A stretch of DNA of 64,000 bases, taken from positions 36,111,851 through 36,175,850 of the forward strand of contig NC_079877.1 of the NCBI RefSeq assembly GCF_029227915.1, given 5' to 3'. Positions within the stretch are counted from its first letter, which is position 1. Every line of letters starts with the position of its first letter. The DNA is from Hydractinia symbiolongicarpus (lineage: Eukaryota; Cnidaria; Hydrozoa; Anthoathecata; Hydractiniidae). A program made the translations under genes and the position numbers. Below, in pieces: positions 1 to 13,930 of the stretch. The notes under the pieces were generated by a model, which saw nothing but the letters and a program-made list of their open reading frames with translations, made no database searches and was not told the origin of the DNA.

Positions 1-1218
1 CTTTCTTTGTATACATTCGACTATACGGGCCAAGCCCAGGATTTACGGGAAATTGCGTGTTTTCGTTTGCCGGCGATTAAACCTCTTTCATTAAGCGTCT
101 CATCAAAAATGAACACATTTTTGAAAACTACAAGTCTCATGCGTTTTAGTGGTGAAAAAATAATTTAAAAAATCGTTCGGGAAATGAGTTTACTCCCTGG
201 GTATATTCTTTTTATATTTTTGACTATATGGGCCGAGTTCGGGATTTAGGAGAAATCGCGGGTTTTCGTTTGCCGACGATTAAACCTCTTTCATTAAGCG
301 TCTCATGAAAAATGAAAACATTTTTTAAAACTACAAGTCTCATGCGTTTTAGTGATAAAAAAATAATTTAAAAAATCGTTCGGGAAATGAGTTTACTCCC
401 TGGGTACTTTCTTTGTACACTTTTGACTATACGGGCCGAGTCCGGGATTTACGGGAAATCGCGGGTTTTCGTTTGCCGGCGATTAAACGTCTTTTATTCA
501 GCGTCTCATCAAAAATGAAAACAATTTTGAAAACTACAAGTCTCATGCGTTTTAGTGGTGAAAAGATAATTTAAAAAGTCGTTCTGGAAATGAGTTTACT
601 CACAGGGTACTTTCTTTGTATACATTCGACTATACGGGCCAAGCCCGGGATTTACGGGAAATTGCGTGTTTTCGTTTGCCGGCGATTAAACCTCTTTCAT
701 TAAGCGTCTCATCAAAAATGAACACATTTTTGAAAACTACAAGTCTCATGCGTTTTAGTGGTGAAAAAATAATTTAAAAAATCGTTCGGGAAATGAGTTT
801 ACTCCCTGGGTATATTCTTTTTATATTTTTGACTATATGGGCCGAGTTCGGGATTTAGGAGAAATCGCGGGTTTTCGTTTGCCGACGATTAAACCTCTTT
901 CATTAAGCGTCTCATGAAAAATGAAAACATTTTTTAAAACTACAAGTCTCATGCGTTTTAGTGATAAAAAAATAATTTAAAAAATCGTTCGGGAAATGAG
1001 TTTACTCCCTGGGTACTTTCTTTGTACACTTTTGACTATACGGGCCGAGTCCGGGATTTACGGGAAATCGCGGGTTTTCGTTTGCCGGCGATTAAACGTC
1101 TTTTATTCAGCGTCTCATCAAAAATGAAAACAATTTTGAAAACTACAAGTCTCATGCGTTTTAGTGGTGAAAAGATAATTTAAAAAGTCGTTCTGGAAAT
1201 GAGTTTACTCACAGGGTA
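1..1218 (+). repeat. Trimeric higher-order repeat, 2 x 609 bp
   Basis: Positions 1-609 and 610-1218 are nearly identical, including private variants such as AATTGCGTGT near 50 and 660 and the TATATTCTTTTTATATTTTT variant near 202 and 811. The next monomer (from 1219) has GATTCACGAG and breaks the pattern. The unit is three 203-bp monomers. Copy 1 may be truncated by the window edge, so more copies could lie to the left. Confidence 0.9.
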
Positions 1219-2214
1219 CTTTCTTTGTATACATTCGACTATACGGGCCAAGCCCGGGATTCACGAGAAATCGCGGGTTTTCGTTTGGCGGCGATTAAAC
1301 CTCTTTCATTAAGCGTCTCATGAAAAATGAAAACATTTTTGAAAACTACAAGTCTCATGCGTTTTAGTGATGAAAAAATAATTTAAAAAATCGTTCTGGA
1401 AATGAGTTTACTCCCTGGGTACTTTCTTTGTATACATTCGACTATACGGGCCAAGCCCGGGATTTACGGGAAATCGCGCGTTTTTGTTTGCCGGCGATTA
1501 AACGTATTTTATTCAGCGTCTCATCAAAAATGAAAACATGTTTGAGTACTACAAGTCTCATGCGTTTTAGTGGTGAGAAGATAATTTAAAAAATCGATCT
1601 GGAAATGAGTTTACTCACAGGGTACTTTTTTTGTATACATTCGACTATACGGGCCAAGCCCGGGATTTACAAGAAATCGCGTGTTTTCGTTTGCCGGCGA
1701 TTAAACCTCTTTCATTAAGCGTCTCATCAAAAATGAACACATTTTTGAAAACTACAAGTCTCATGCGTTTTAGTGGTGAAAAAATAATTTAAAAAATCGT
1801 TCGGGAAATGAGTTTACTCCCTGGGTACATTCTTTTTATACTTTTGACTATACGGGCCGAGTCCGGGATTTAGGAGAAATCGCGGGTTTTCGTTTGCCGG
1901 CGATTAAACTTCTTTTATTCAGCGTCTCATCAAAAATGTAAACATGTTTGAGTACTACAAGTCTCATTAGTTCTTGTGGTGCAGAAATAATTTGAAAAAT
2001 CGTTCGGGAAATGAGTTTACTTCCTTGGTACTTTCTTTGTACACTTTTGGCTATACGGGCCGAGTCCGGGATTTACGGGAAATCGCGTGTTTTCGTTTAC
2101 CGGCGATTAAACGTCTTTTATTCAGCGTCTTATCAAAAATGAAAACAATTTTGAAAACTACAAGTCTCATGCGTTTTAGTGATGAAAAGATAATTTAAAA
2201 AGTCGTTCTGGAAA

Positions 2215-5200
2215 TGAGTTTACGCACAGGGTATATTCTTTTTATATTTTTGACTATATGGGTTGAGTCCGGGATTTAGGAGAAATCGCGGGTTTTCGTT
2301 TGCCGGCGATTAAACCTCTTTCATTAAGCGTCTCTTGCAAAATGAAAACATTTTTGAAAACTACAAGTCTCATGCGTTTTAGTGATAAAAAAATAATTTA
2401 AAAAATCGTTCGGGAAATGAGTTTACTCCCTGGGTACTTTCTTTGTACACTTTTGACTATACGGGCCGAGTCCGAGATTTACGGGAAATCGCGGGTTTTC
2501 GTTTGCCGGCGATTAAACGTCTTTTATTCAGCGTCTCATCAAAAATGAAAACAATTTTGAAAACTACAAGTCTCGTGCGTTTTAGTGGTGAGAAGATAAT
2601 TTAAAAAATCGTTCTGGAAATGAGTTTACTCACAGGGTACTTTCTTTGTATACATTCGACTATACGGGCCAAGCCCGGGATTTACAAGAAATCGCGTGTT
2701 TTCGTTTGCTGGCGATTAAACCTCTTTCATTAAGCGTCTCATCAAAAATGAACACATTTTTGAAAACTACAAGTCTCATGCGTTTTAGTGATGAACAAAT
2801 AATTTAAAAAATCGTTCTGGAAATGAGTTTACTCACAGGGTACTTTCTTTGTATACATTCGACTATACGGGCCAAGCCCGGGATTCACGAGAAATAGCGG
2901 GTTTTCGTTTGCCGGCGATTAAACCTCTTTCATTAAGCGTCTCATGAAAAATGAAAACATTTTTGAAAACTACAAGTCTCATGCGTTTTAGTGATGAAAA
3001 AATAATTTAAAAAATCGTTCGGGAAATGAGTTTACTCCCTGGGTACATTCTTTTTATACTTTTGACTATATGGGCAGAGTCCGGGATTTAGGAGAAATCG
3101 CGGGTTTTCGTTTGCCGGCGATTAAACTTCTTTTATTCAGCGTCTCATCAAAAATGCAAACATGTTTGAATATTACAAGTCTCATTAGTTGTTGTGGTGC
3201 AGAAATAACTTGAAAAATCGTTCGGGAAATGAGTTTACTCCCTTGGTACTTTCTTTGTATACTTTTAACTATACGGGCCGAGTCCGGGATGTACGGGAAA
3301 TCGCGGGTTTTCGTTTGCCGGCGATTAAACGTCTTTTATTCAGCGTCTCATCCAAAATGAAAACAATTTTGAAAACTACAAGTCTCATGTGTTTTAGTGG
3401 TGAAAAGATAATTTAAAAAATCGTTCGGGAAATGAGTTTACTCACAGGGTACTTTCTTTGTATACATTCGACTATACGGGCCAAGCCCGGGATATACGGG
3501 AAATCGCGGGTTTTCGTTTGCCGGTGATTAAGCCTCTTTCATTAAGCGTCTTATCAAATATGAAAACAATTTTGAAAACTACAAGTCTCATGCGTTTTAG
3601 TGATGAAAAGATAATTTAAAAAGTCGTTCTGGAAATGAGTTTACGCACAGGGTACTTTCTTTGTATACATTCGACTATACGGGCCAAGCCCGGGATTCAC
3701 GAGAAATCGCGGGTTTTTGTTTGCCGGCGATTAAACCTCTTTCATTAAGCGTCTCATGAAAAATGAAAACATCTTTGAAAACTACAAGTCTTATGCGTTT
3801 TCGTGATGAAAAAATAATTTAAAAAATCGTTCGGGAAATGAGTTTACTCCCTGGGTACTTTCTTTGTACACTTTTGACTATACGGGCCGAGTCCGAGATT
3901 TACGGGAAATCGCGGGTTTTCGTTTGCCGGTGATTAAACATCTTTTATTCAGCGTCTCATCAAAAATGAAAACAATTTTGAAAACTACAAGTCTCATGCG
4001 TTTTAGTGGTGAGAAGATAATTTAAAAATTCGTTCTGGAAATGAGTTTACTCACAGGGTACTTTCTTTGTATACATTCGACTATACTTGCCAAGCCCAGG
4101 ATTTACGGGAAATCGCGTGTTTTCGTTTGCCGGCGATTAAACCTCTTTCATTAAGCGTCTCATCAAAAATGAACACATTTTTGAAAACTACAAGTCTCAT
4201 GCGTTTTAGTGGTGAAAAAATAATTTAAAAAATCGTTCGGGAAATGAGTTTACTCCCTGGGTATATTCTTTTTATATTTTTGACTATATGGGCCGAGTCC
4301 GGGATTTAGGAGAAATCGTGGGTTTTCGTTTGCCGGCGATTAAACCTCTTTCATTAAGCGTCTCATGAAAAATGAAAACATTTTTGAAAACTACAAGTCT
4401 CATGCGTTTTAGTGATAAAAAAATAATTTAAAAAATCGTTCGGGAAATGAGTTTACTCCCTGGGTACTTTCTTTGTACACTTTTGACTATACGGGCCGAG
4501 TCCGAGATTTACGGGAAATCGCGGGTTTTTGTTTGCCGGCGATTAAACGTCTTTTATTCAGCGTCTCTTCAAAAATGAAAACAATTTTGAAAACTACAAG
4601 TCTCATGCGTTTTAGTGGTGAGAAGATAATTTAAAAAATCGTTCTGGAAATGAGTTTACTCACAGGGTACTTTCTTTGTATACATTCGACTATACGGGCC
4701 AAGCCCGGGATTTACAAGAAATCGCGTGTTTTCGTTTGCCGGCGATTAAACCTCTTTCATTAAGCGTCTCATCAAAAATGAACACATTTTTGAAAACTAC
4801 AAGTCTCATGCGTTTTAGTGATGAACAAATAATTTAAAAAATCGTTCTGGAAATGAGTTTACTCACAGGGTACTTTCTTTGTATACATTCGACTATACGG
4901 GCCAAGCCCGGGATTCACGAGAAATAGCGGGTTTTTGTTTGCCGGCGATTAAACCTCTTTCATTAAGCGTCTCATGAAAAATGAAAACATTTTTGAAAAC
5001 TACAAGTCTCATGCGTTTTAGTGATGAAAAAATAATTTAAAAAATCGTTCGGGAAATGAGTTTACTCCCTGGGTACTTTCTTTGTACACTTTTGACTATA
5101 CGGGCCGAGTCCGAGATTTACGGGAAATCGCGGGTTTTCGTTTGCCAGCGATTAAACGTCTTTTATTCAGCGTCTTATCAAAATTGAAAACTACAAGTCT

Positions 5201-5770
5201 TATGCGTTTTAGTGGTGAGAAGCTAATTTAAAAAATCGTTCGGGAAATGAGTTTACTCCCTGGGTACATTCTTTTTATACTTTTGACTATATGGGCCGAG
5301 TCCGGGATTTAGGAGAAATCGCGGGTTTTCGTTTGCCGGCGATTAAACTTCTTTTATTCAGCGTCTCATCAAAAATGCAAACATGTTTGAATATTACAAG
5401 TCTCAATAGTTGTTGTGGTGCAGATATAACTTGAAAAATCGTTCGGGAAATGAGTTTACTCCCTTGGTACTTTCTTTGTATACTTTTAACTATACGGGCC
5501 GAGTCCGGGATTTACGGGAAATCGCGGGTTTTCGTTTGCCGGCGATTAAACGTCTTTTATTCAGCGTCTCATCCAAAATGAAAACAATTTTGAAAACTAC
5601 AAGTCTCATGTGTTTTAGTGGTGAAAAGATAATTTAAAAAATCGTTCTGGAAATGAGTTTACTCACAGGGTACTTTCTTTGTATACATTCGACTATACGG
5701 GCCAAGCCCGGGATTTACGGGAAATCGCGGGTTTTCGTTTGCCGGCGATTAAGCCTCTTTCATTAAGCGT
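2215..5770 (+). repeat. 10/11-monomer higher-order repeat, offset 2030 then 2221 bp
   Basis: The stretch 2215-3010 matches 4245-5040 at an offset of 2030 bp (10 monomers). From 3007 the match resumes at 5228 with an offset of 2221 bp and runs to about 3550/5770. The difference, 191 bp, is exactly one monomer carrying a 12-bp internal deletion (5041-5231). The second copy has therefore gained, or the first lost, a single short monomer. A variant monomer ending CATTAGTTGTTGTGGTGCAG (near 3180) and its copy near 5400 are diagnostic. Confidence 0.75.
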
Positions 5771-6850
5771 CTCATGAAAAATGAAAACATTTTTAAAAAC
5801 TACAAGTCTCATGCGTTTTAGTGGTGAAAAAATAATTTAAAAAATCGATCGGGAAATGAGTTTACTCTCTGGGCACTTTCTTTGTATACTTTTGACTATA
5901 CGAGCCGAGTCCGGGATTTACGGGAAATCGCGGATTTTCATTTGCCGCCGATTAAACTTCTTTTATTCAGCGTCTCATCAAAAATGAAAACATTTTTAAA
6001 AACTACAAGTCTCATGCGTTTTAGTGGTGAAAAAATAATTTAAAAAATCGTTCGGGAAATGAGTTTACTCCCTGGGTACTTTCTTTGTATACTTTTGACT
6101 ATACAGGCCGAGTCTGGGATTTACGGGAAATCACGGTTTTCGTTTACCGGCGATTAAACTTCTTTTATTCAGGGTCTCATCAAAAATGTAAACATTTTTG
6201 AAAACTACAAGTCTCATGCGTTTTAGTGATGAAGAAATAATTTAAAAAATCGTTCGGGAAATGAGTTTACTCGCTGGGTACTTTCATTGTATACATTCGA
6301 CTATACGGGCCAAGCCCGGGATTTACGGGAAATCGCGTGTTTTTGTTTTCCTGGCGATTAAACGTCTTTTATTCAGCGTCTCATCAAAAATGAAAACAAT
6401 TTTGAAAACTAAAAGTCTCATGCGTTTTAGTGGTGAGAAGATAATTTAAAAAATCGTTCTGGAAATGAGTTTACTCACAGGGTACTTTCTTTGTATACAT
6501 TCGACTATACGGGCCAAGCCCGGGATTTACAAGAAATCGCGTGTTTTCGTTTGCCGGCGATTAAACCTCTTTCATTAAGCGTCTCATCAAAAATGAACAC
6601 ATTTTTGAAAACTACAAGTCTCATGCGTTTTAGTGATGAACAAATAATTTAAAAAATCGTTCTGGAAATGAGTTTACTCACAGGGTACTTTCTTTGTATA
6701 CATTCGACTATACGGGCCAAGCCCGGGATTCACGAGAAATAGCGGGTTTTCGTTTGCCGGCGATTAAACCTCTTTCATTAAGCGTCTCATGAAAAATGAA
6801 AACATTTTTGAAAACTACAAGTCTCAAGCGTTTTAGTGATGAAAAAATAA

Positions 6851-9800
6851 TTTAAAAAATCGTTCGGGAAATGAGTTTACTCCCTGGGTACTTTCTTTGT
6901 ATACATTCGACTATACGGGCCAAGCCCGGGATTCACGAGAAATAGCGGGTTTTCGTTTGCCGGCGATTAAACCTCTTTCATTAAGCGTCTCATGAAAAAT
7001 GAAAACATTTTTGAAAACTACAAGTCTCATGCGTTTTAGTGATGAAAAAATAATTTAAAAAATCGTTCGGGAAATGAGTTTACTCCCTGGGTACTTTCTT
7101 TGTACACTTTTGACTATACGGGCCGAGTCCGAGATTTACGGGAAATCGCGGGTTTTCGTTTGCCGGCGATTAAACGTCTTTTATTCAGCGTCTTATCAAA
7201 ATTGAAAACTACAAGTCTTATGCGTTTTAGTGGTGAGAAGCTAATTTAAAAAATCGTTCAGGAAATGAGTTTACTCCCTGGGTACATTCTTTTTATACTT
7301 TTGACTATATGGGCCGAGTCCGGGATTTAGGAGAAATCGCGGGTTTTCGTTTGCCGGCGATTAAACGTCTTTTATTCAGCGTCTCATCCAAAATGAAAAC
7401 AATTTTGAAAACTACAAGTCTCATGTGTTTTAGTGGTGAAAAGATAATTTAAAAGATCGTTCTGGAAATGAGTTTACTCACAGGGTACTTTCTTTGTATA
7501 CATTCGACTATACGGGCCAAGCCCGGGATTTACGGGAAATCGCGGGTTTTCGTTTGCCGGCGATTAAGCCTCTTTCATTAAGCGTCTCATGAAAAATGAA
7601 AACATTTTTAAAAACTACAAGTCTCATGCGTTTTAGTGGTGAAAAAATAATTTAAAAAATCGATCGGGAAATGAGTTTACTCTCTGGGCACTTTCTTTGT
7701 ATACTTTTGACTATACGAGCCGAGTCCGGGATTTACGGGAAATCGCGGATTTTCATTTGCCCCGATTAAACTTCTTTTATTCAGCGTCTTATCAAAAATG
7801 AAAACATTTTTAAAAACTACAAGTCTCATGCGTTTTAGTGGTGAAAAAATAATTTAAAAAATCGTTCTGGAAATGAGTTTACTCACAGGGTACTTTCTTT
7901 GTATACATTCGACTATACGGGCCAAGCCCGGGATTTACGGGAAATCGCGAGTTTTCGTTTGCCGGCGATTAAGCCTCTTTCATTAAGCGTCTCATGAAAA
8001 ATGAAAACATTTTTAAAAACTACAAGTCTCATGCGTTTTAGTGGTGAAAAAATAATTTAAAAAATCGATCGGGAAATGAGTTTACTCTCTGGGCACTTTC
8101 TTTGTATACTTTTGACTATACGAGCCGAGTCCGGGATTTACGGGAAATCGCGGATTTTCATTTGCCGCCGATTAAACTTCTTTTATTCAGCGTCTTATCA
8201 AAAATGAAAACATTTTTAAAAACTACAAGTCTCATGCGTTTTAGTGGTGAAAAAATAATTTAAAAAATCGTTCGGGAAATGAGTTTACTCCCTGGGTACT
8301 TTCTTTGTATACTTTTGACTATACAGGCCGAGTCTGGGATTTACGGGAAATCACGGTTTTCGTTTACCAGCGATTAAACTTCTTTTATTCAGGGTCTCAT
8401 CAAAAATGAAAACATTTTTGAAAACTACAAGTCTCATGCGTTTTAGTGATGAAGAAATAATTTAAAAAATCGTTCGGGAAATGAGTTTACTCCCTGGGTA
8501 CTTTCTTTGTATACATTCGACTATACGGGCCAAGCCCGGGATTCACGAGAAATAGCGGGTTTTCGTTTGCCGGCGATTAAACCTCTTTCATTAAGCGTCT
8601 CATGAAAAATGAAAACATTTTTGAAAACTACAAGTCTCATGCGTTTTAGTGATGAAAAAATAATTTAAAAAATCGTTCGGGAAATGAGTTTACTCCCTGG
8701 GTACTTTCTTTGTACACTTTTGACTATACGGGCCGAGTCCGAGATTTACGGGAAATCGCGGGTTTTCGTTTGCCGGCGATTAAACGTCTTTTATTCAGCG
8801 TCTTATCAAAATTGAAAACTACAAGTCTTATGCGTTTTAGTGGTGAGAAGCTAATTTAAAAAATCGTTCAGGAAATGAGTTTACTCCCTGGGTACATTCT
8901 TTTTATACTTTTGACTATATGGGCCGAGTCCGGGATTTAGGAGAAATCGCGGGTTTTCGTTTGCCGGCGATTAAACGTCTTTTATTCAGCGTCTCATCCA
9001 AAATGAAAACAATTTTGAAAACTACAAGTCTCATGTGTTTTAGTGGTGAAAAGATAATTTAAAAGATCGTTCTGGAAATGAGTTTACTCACAGGGTACTT
9101 TCTTTGTATACATTCGACTATACGGGCCAAGCCCGGGATTTACGGGAAATCGCGGGTTTTCGTTTGCCGGCGATTAAGCCTCTTTCATTAAGCGTCTCAT
9201 GAAAAATGAAAACATTTTTAAAAACTACAAGTCTCATGCGTTTTAGTGGTGAAAAAATAATTTAAAAAATCGATCGGGAAATGAGTTTACTCTCTGGGCA
9301 CTTTCTTTGTATACTTTTGACTATACGAGCCGAGTCCGGGATTTACGGGAAATCGCGGATTTTCATTTGCCCCGATTAAACTTCTTTTATTCAGCGTCTT
9401 ATCAAAAATGAAAACATTTTTAAAAACTACAAGTCTCATGCGTTTTAGTGGTGAAAAAATAATTTAAAAAATCGTTCTGGAAATGAGTTTACTCACAGGG
9501 TACTTTCTTTGTATACATTCGACTATACGGGCCAAGCCCGGGATTTACGGGAAATCGCGAGTTTTCGTTTGCCGGCGATTAAGCCTCTTTCATTAAGCGT
9601 CTCATGAAAAATGAAAACATTTTTAAAAACTACAAGTCTCATGCGTTTTAGTGGTGAAAAAATAATTTAAAAAATCGATCGGGAAATGAGTTTACTCTCT
9701 GGGCACTTTCTTTGTATACTTTTGACTATACGAGCCGAGTCCGGGATTTACGGGAAATCGCGGATTTTCATTTGCCGCCGATTAAACTTCTTTTATTCAG

Positions 9801-10070
9801 CGTCTTATCAAAAATGAAAACATTTTTAAAAACTACAAGTCTCATGCGTTTTAGTGGTGAAAAAATAATTTAAAAAATCGTTCGGGAAATGAGTTTACTC
9901 CCTGGGTACTTTCTTTGTATACTTTTGACTATACAGGCCGAGTCTGGGATTTACGGGAAATCACGGTTTTCGTTTACCAGCGATTAAACTTCTTTTATTC
10001 AGGGTCTCATCAAAAATGAAAACATTTTTGAAAACTACAAGTCTCATGCGTTTTAGTGATGAAGAAATAA
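6851..10070 (+). repeat. 8-monomer higher-order repeat, 2 x 1610 bp
   Basis: Positions 6851-8460 and 8461-10070 are two nearly identical units. The unit length of 1610 equals 8 x 203 minus 14. The 14 missing bases are visible: a 12-bp deletion in one monomer (near 7195 and 8805), one base lost in TTTGCCCCGATT (near 7760 and 9370), and one base lost in AATCACGGTTTTCG (near 8350 and 9960). After 10070 the sequence switches to a CTCGCTGGG variant and the match ends. Confidence 0.9.
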
Positions 10071-13000
10071 TTTAAAAAATCGTTCGGGAAATGAGTTTAC
10101 TCGCTGGGTACTTTCATTGTATACATTCGACTATACGGGCCAAGCCCGGGATTTACGGGAAATCGCGTGTTTTTGTTTTCCTGGCGATTAAACGTCTTTT
10201 ATTCAGCGTCTCATCAAAAATGAAAACAATTTTGAAAACTAAAAGTCTCATGCGTTTTAGTGGTGAAAAAATAATTTAAAAAATCGTTCGGGAAATGAGT
10301 TTACTCCCTGGGTACTTTCTTTGTATACTTTTGACTATACGGGCCGAGTCCGGGATTTACGGGAAATCGCGGGTTTTCGTTTGCCGGCGAATAAACTTCT
10401 TTTATTCAGCGTCTCATCAAAAATCAAAACATTTTTAAAAACTACAAGTCTCATGCGTTTTAGTGGTGAAAAAATAATTTAAAAAATCGTTCGGGAAATG
10501 AGTTTACTCCCTGGTTACTTTCTTTGTATACATTCGACTATACGGGCAAAGCCCGGGATTTACGGGAAATCGCGTGTTTTTGTTTGCCGGCGATTAAACG
10601 TCTTTTATTCAGCGTCTCATCAAAAATGAAAAAAATTTTGAAAACTACAAGTCTCATGCGTTTTAGTGGTGAGAAGATAATTTAAAAAATCGTTCTGGAA
10701 ATGAGTTTACTCACAGGGTACTTTTTTTGTATACATTCGACTATACGGGCCAAGCCCGGGATTTACAAGAAATCGCGTGTTTTCGTTTGCTTGGCGATTG
10801 AACCTCTTTCATTAAGCGTCTCATCAAAAATGAACACATTTTTGAAAACTACAAGTCTCATGCGTTTTAGTGGTGAAAAAATAATTTAAAAAATCGTTCG
10901 GGAAATGAGTTTACTCACACGGTACTTTCTTTGTATACATTCGACTATACGGGCCAAGCCCGGGATTTACGGGAAATCGCGGGTTTTCGTTTGCCGGCGA
11001 TTCAAGCTCTTTCATTAAGAGTCTCATCAAAAATGAAAACATTTTTGAAAACTACAAGTCTAATGCGTTTTTGTGATGAAAAAATAATTTAAAAAGTCGT
11101 TCGGAAATGAGTTTACTCCCTGGGTACTTTCTTTGTACACTTTTGACTATACGGGCCGAGTCCGGGATTTACGGGAAATCGCGGGTTTTCGTTTGCCGGC
11201 GATTAAACGTCTTTTACTCAGCGTCTCATCAAAAATGAAAACAATTTTGAAAACTACAAGTCTCATGCATTTTAGTGGTGAAAAGATAATTTAAAAAATC
11301 GTTCGGGAAATGAGTTTACTCCCTCGGTACTTTCTTTGTATACATTCGACTATACGGGCCAAGCCCGGGATTCACGAGAAATAGCGGGTTTTCGTTTGCC
11401 GGCGATTAAACCTCGTTCATTAAGCGTCTCATGAAAAATGAAAACATTTTTAAAAACTACAAGTCTCATGCGTTTTAGTGATGAAAAAATAATTTAAAAA
11501 ATCGTTCGGGAAATGAGTTTACTCCCTGGGTACTTTCTTTGTACACTTTTGACTATACGGGCCGAGTCCGAGATTTACGGGAAATCGCGGGTTTTCGTTT
11601 GCCGGCGATTAAACGTCTTTTATTCAGCGTCTTATCAAAATTGAAAACTACAAGTCTTATGTGTTTTAGTGGTGAGAAGCTAATTTAAAAAATCGTTCGG
11701 GAAATGAGTTTACTCCCTGGGTACATTCTTTTTATACTTTTGACTATATGGGCCGAGTCCGGGATTTAGGAGAAATCGCGGGTTTTCGTTTGCCGGCGAT
11801 TAAACTTCTTTTATTCAGCGTCTCATCAAAAATGCAAACATGTTTGAATATTACAAGTCTCAATAGTTGTTGTGGTGCAGAAATAACTTGAAAAATCGTT
11901 CGGGAAATGAGTTTACTCCCTTGGTACTTTCTTTGTATACTTTTAACTATACGGGCCGAGTCCGGGATTTACGGGAAATCGAGGGTTTTCGTTTGCCGGC
12001 GATTAAACGTCTTTTATTCAGCGTCTCATCCAAAATGAAAACAATTTTGAAAACTAAAAGTCTCATGTGTTTTAGTGGTGAAAAGATAATTTAAAAGATC
12101 GTTCTGGAAATGAGTTTACTCACAGGGTACTTTCTTTGTATACATTCGACTATACGGGCCAAGCCCGGGATTTACGGGAAATCGCGGGTTTTCGTTTGCC
12201 GGCGATTAAGCCTCTTTCATTAAGCGTCTCATGAAAAATGAAAACATTTTTAAAAACTACAAGTCTCATGCGTTTTAGTGGTGAAAAAATAATTTAAAAA
12301 ATCGATCGGGAAATGAGTTTACTCTCTGGGCACTTTCTTTGTATACTTTTGACTATACGAGCCGAGTCCGGGATTTACGGGAAATCGCGGATTTTCATTT
12401 GCCGCCGATTAAACTTCTTTTATTCAGCGTCTCATCAAAAATGAAAACATTTTTAAAAACTACAAGTCTCATGCGTTTTAGTGGTGAAAAAATAATTTAA
12501 AAAATCGTTCGGGAAATGAGTTTACTCCCTGGGTACTTTCTTTGTATACTTTTGACTATACAGGCCGAGTCTGGGATTTACGGGAAATCACGGTTTTCGT
12601 TTACCGGCGATTAAACTTCTTTTATTCAGGGTCTCATCAAAAATGAAAACATTTTTGAAAACTACAAGTCTCATGCGTTTTAGTGATGAAGAAATAATTT
12701 AAAAAATCGTTCGGGAAATGAGTTTACTCGCTGGGTACTTTCATTGTATACATTCGACTATACGGGCCAAGCCCGGGATTTACGGGAAATCGCGTGTTTT
12801 TGTTTTCCTGGCGATTAAACGTCTTTTATTCAGCGTCTCATCAAAAATGAAAACAATTTTGAAAACTAAAAGTCTCATGCGTTTTAGTGGTGAAAAAATA
12901 ATTTAAAAAATCGTTCGGGAAATGAGTTTACTCCCTGGGTACTTTCTTTGTATACTTTTGACTATACGGGCCGAGTCCGGGATTTACGGGAAATCGCGGG

Positions 13001-13930
13001 TTTTCGTTTGCCGGCGAATAAACTTCTTTTATTCAGCGTCTCATCAAAAATCAAAACATTTTTAAAAACTACAAGTCTCATGCGTTTTAGTGGTGAAAAA
13101 ATAATTTAAAAAATCGTTCGGGAAATGTGTTTACTCCCTGGTTACTTTCTTTGTATACATTCGACTATACGGGCAAAGCCCGGGATTTACGGGAAATCGC
13201 GTGTTTTTGTTTGCCGGCGATTAAACGTCTTTTATTCAGCGTCTCATCAAAAATGAAAAAAATTTTGAAAACTACAAGTCTCATGCGTTTTAGTGGTGAG
13301 AAGATAATTTAAAAAATCGTTCTGGAAATGAGTTTACTCACAGGGTACTTTTTTTGTATACATTCGACTATACGGGCCAAGCCCGGGATTTACAAGAAAT
13401 CGCGTGTTTTCGTTTGCTTGGCGATTGAACCTCTTTCATTAAGCGTCTCATCAAAAATGAACACATTTTTGAAAACTACAAGTCTCATGCGTTTTAGTGG
13501 TGAAAAAATAATTTAAAAAATCGTTCGGGAAATGAGTTTACTCACACGGTACTTTCTTTGTATACATTCGACTATACGGGCCAAGCCCGGGATTTACGGG
13601 AAATCGCGGGTTTTCGTTTGCCGGCGATTCAAGCTCTTTCATTAAGAGTCTCATCAAAAATGAAAACATTTTTAAAAACTACAAGTCTAATGCGTTTTTG
13701 TGATGAAAAAATAATTTAAAAAGTCGTTCGGAAATGAGTTTACTCCCTGGGTACTTTCTTTGTACACTTTTGACTATACGGGCCGAGTCCGGGATTTACG
13801 GGAAATCGCGGGTTTTCGTTTGCCGGCGATTAAACGTCTTTTACTCAGCGTCTCATCAAAAATGAAAACAATTTTGAAAACTACAAGTCTCATGCATTTT
13901 AGTGGTGAAAAGATAATTTAAAAAATCGTT
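10071..13930 (+). repeat. 13-monomer higher-order repeat, 2627-bp period
   Basis: Variant monomers recur at an offset of 2627 bp: the CTCGCTGGGTACTTTCATTG variant near 10100 and 12727, and the TTTGCTTGGCGATTG variant near 10786 and 13413. The period is 13 x 203 minus 12, and the 12-bp deletion is present once in the unit near 11633. Copy 1 is complete (10091-12717). Copy 2 is partial: around 13930 it changes from CGTTCGGGAAATGAG to CGTTCTGGAAATGAA and the match is lost. Confidence 0.85.
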
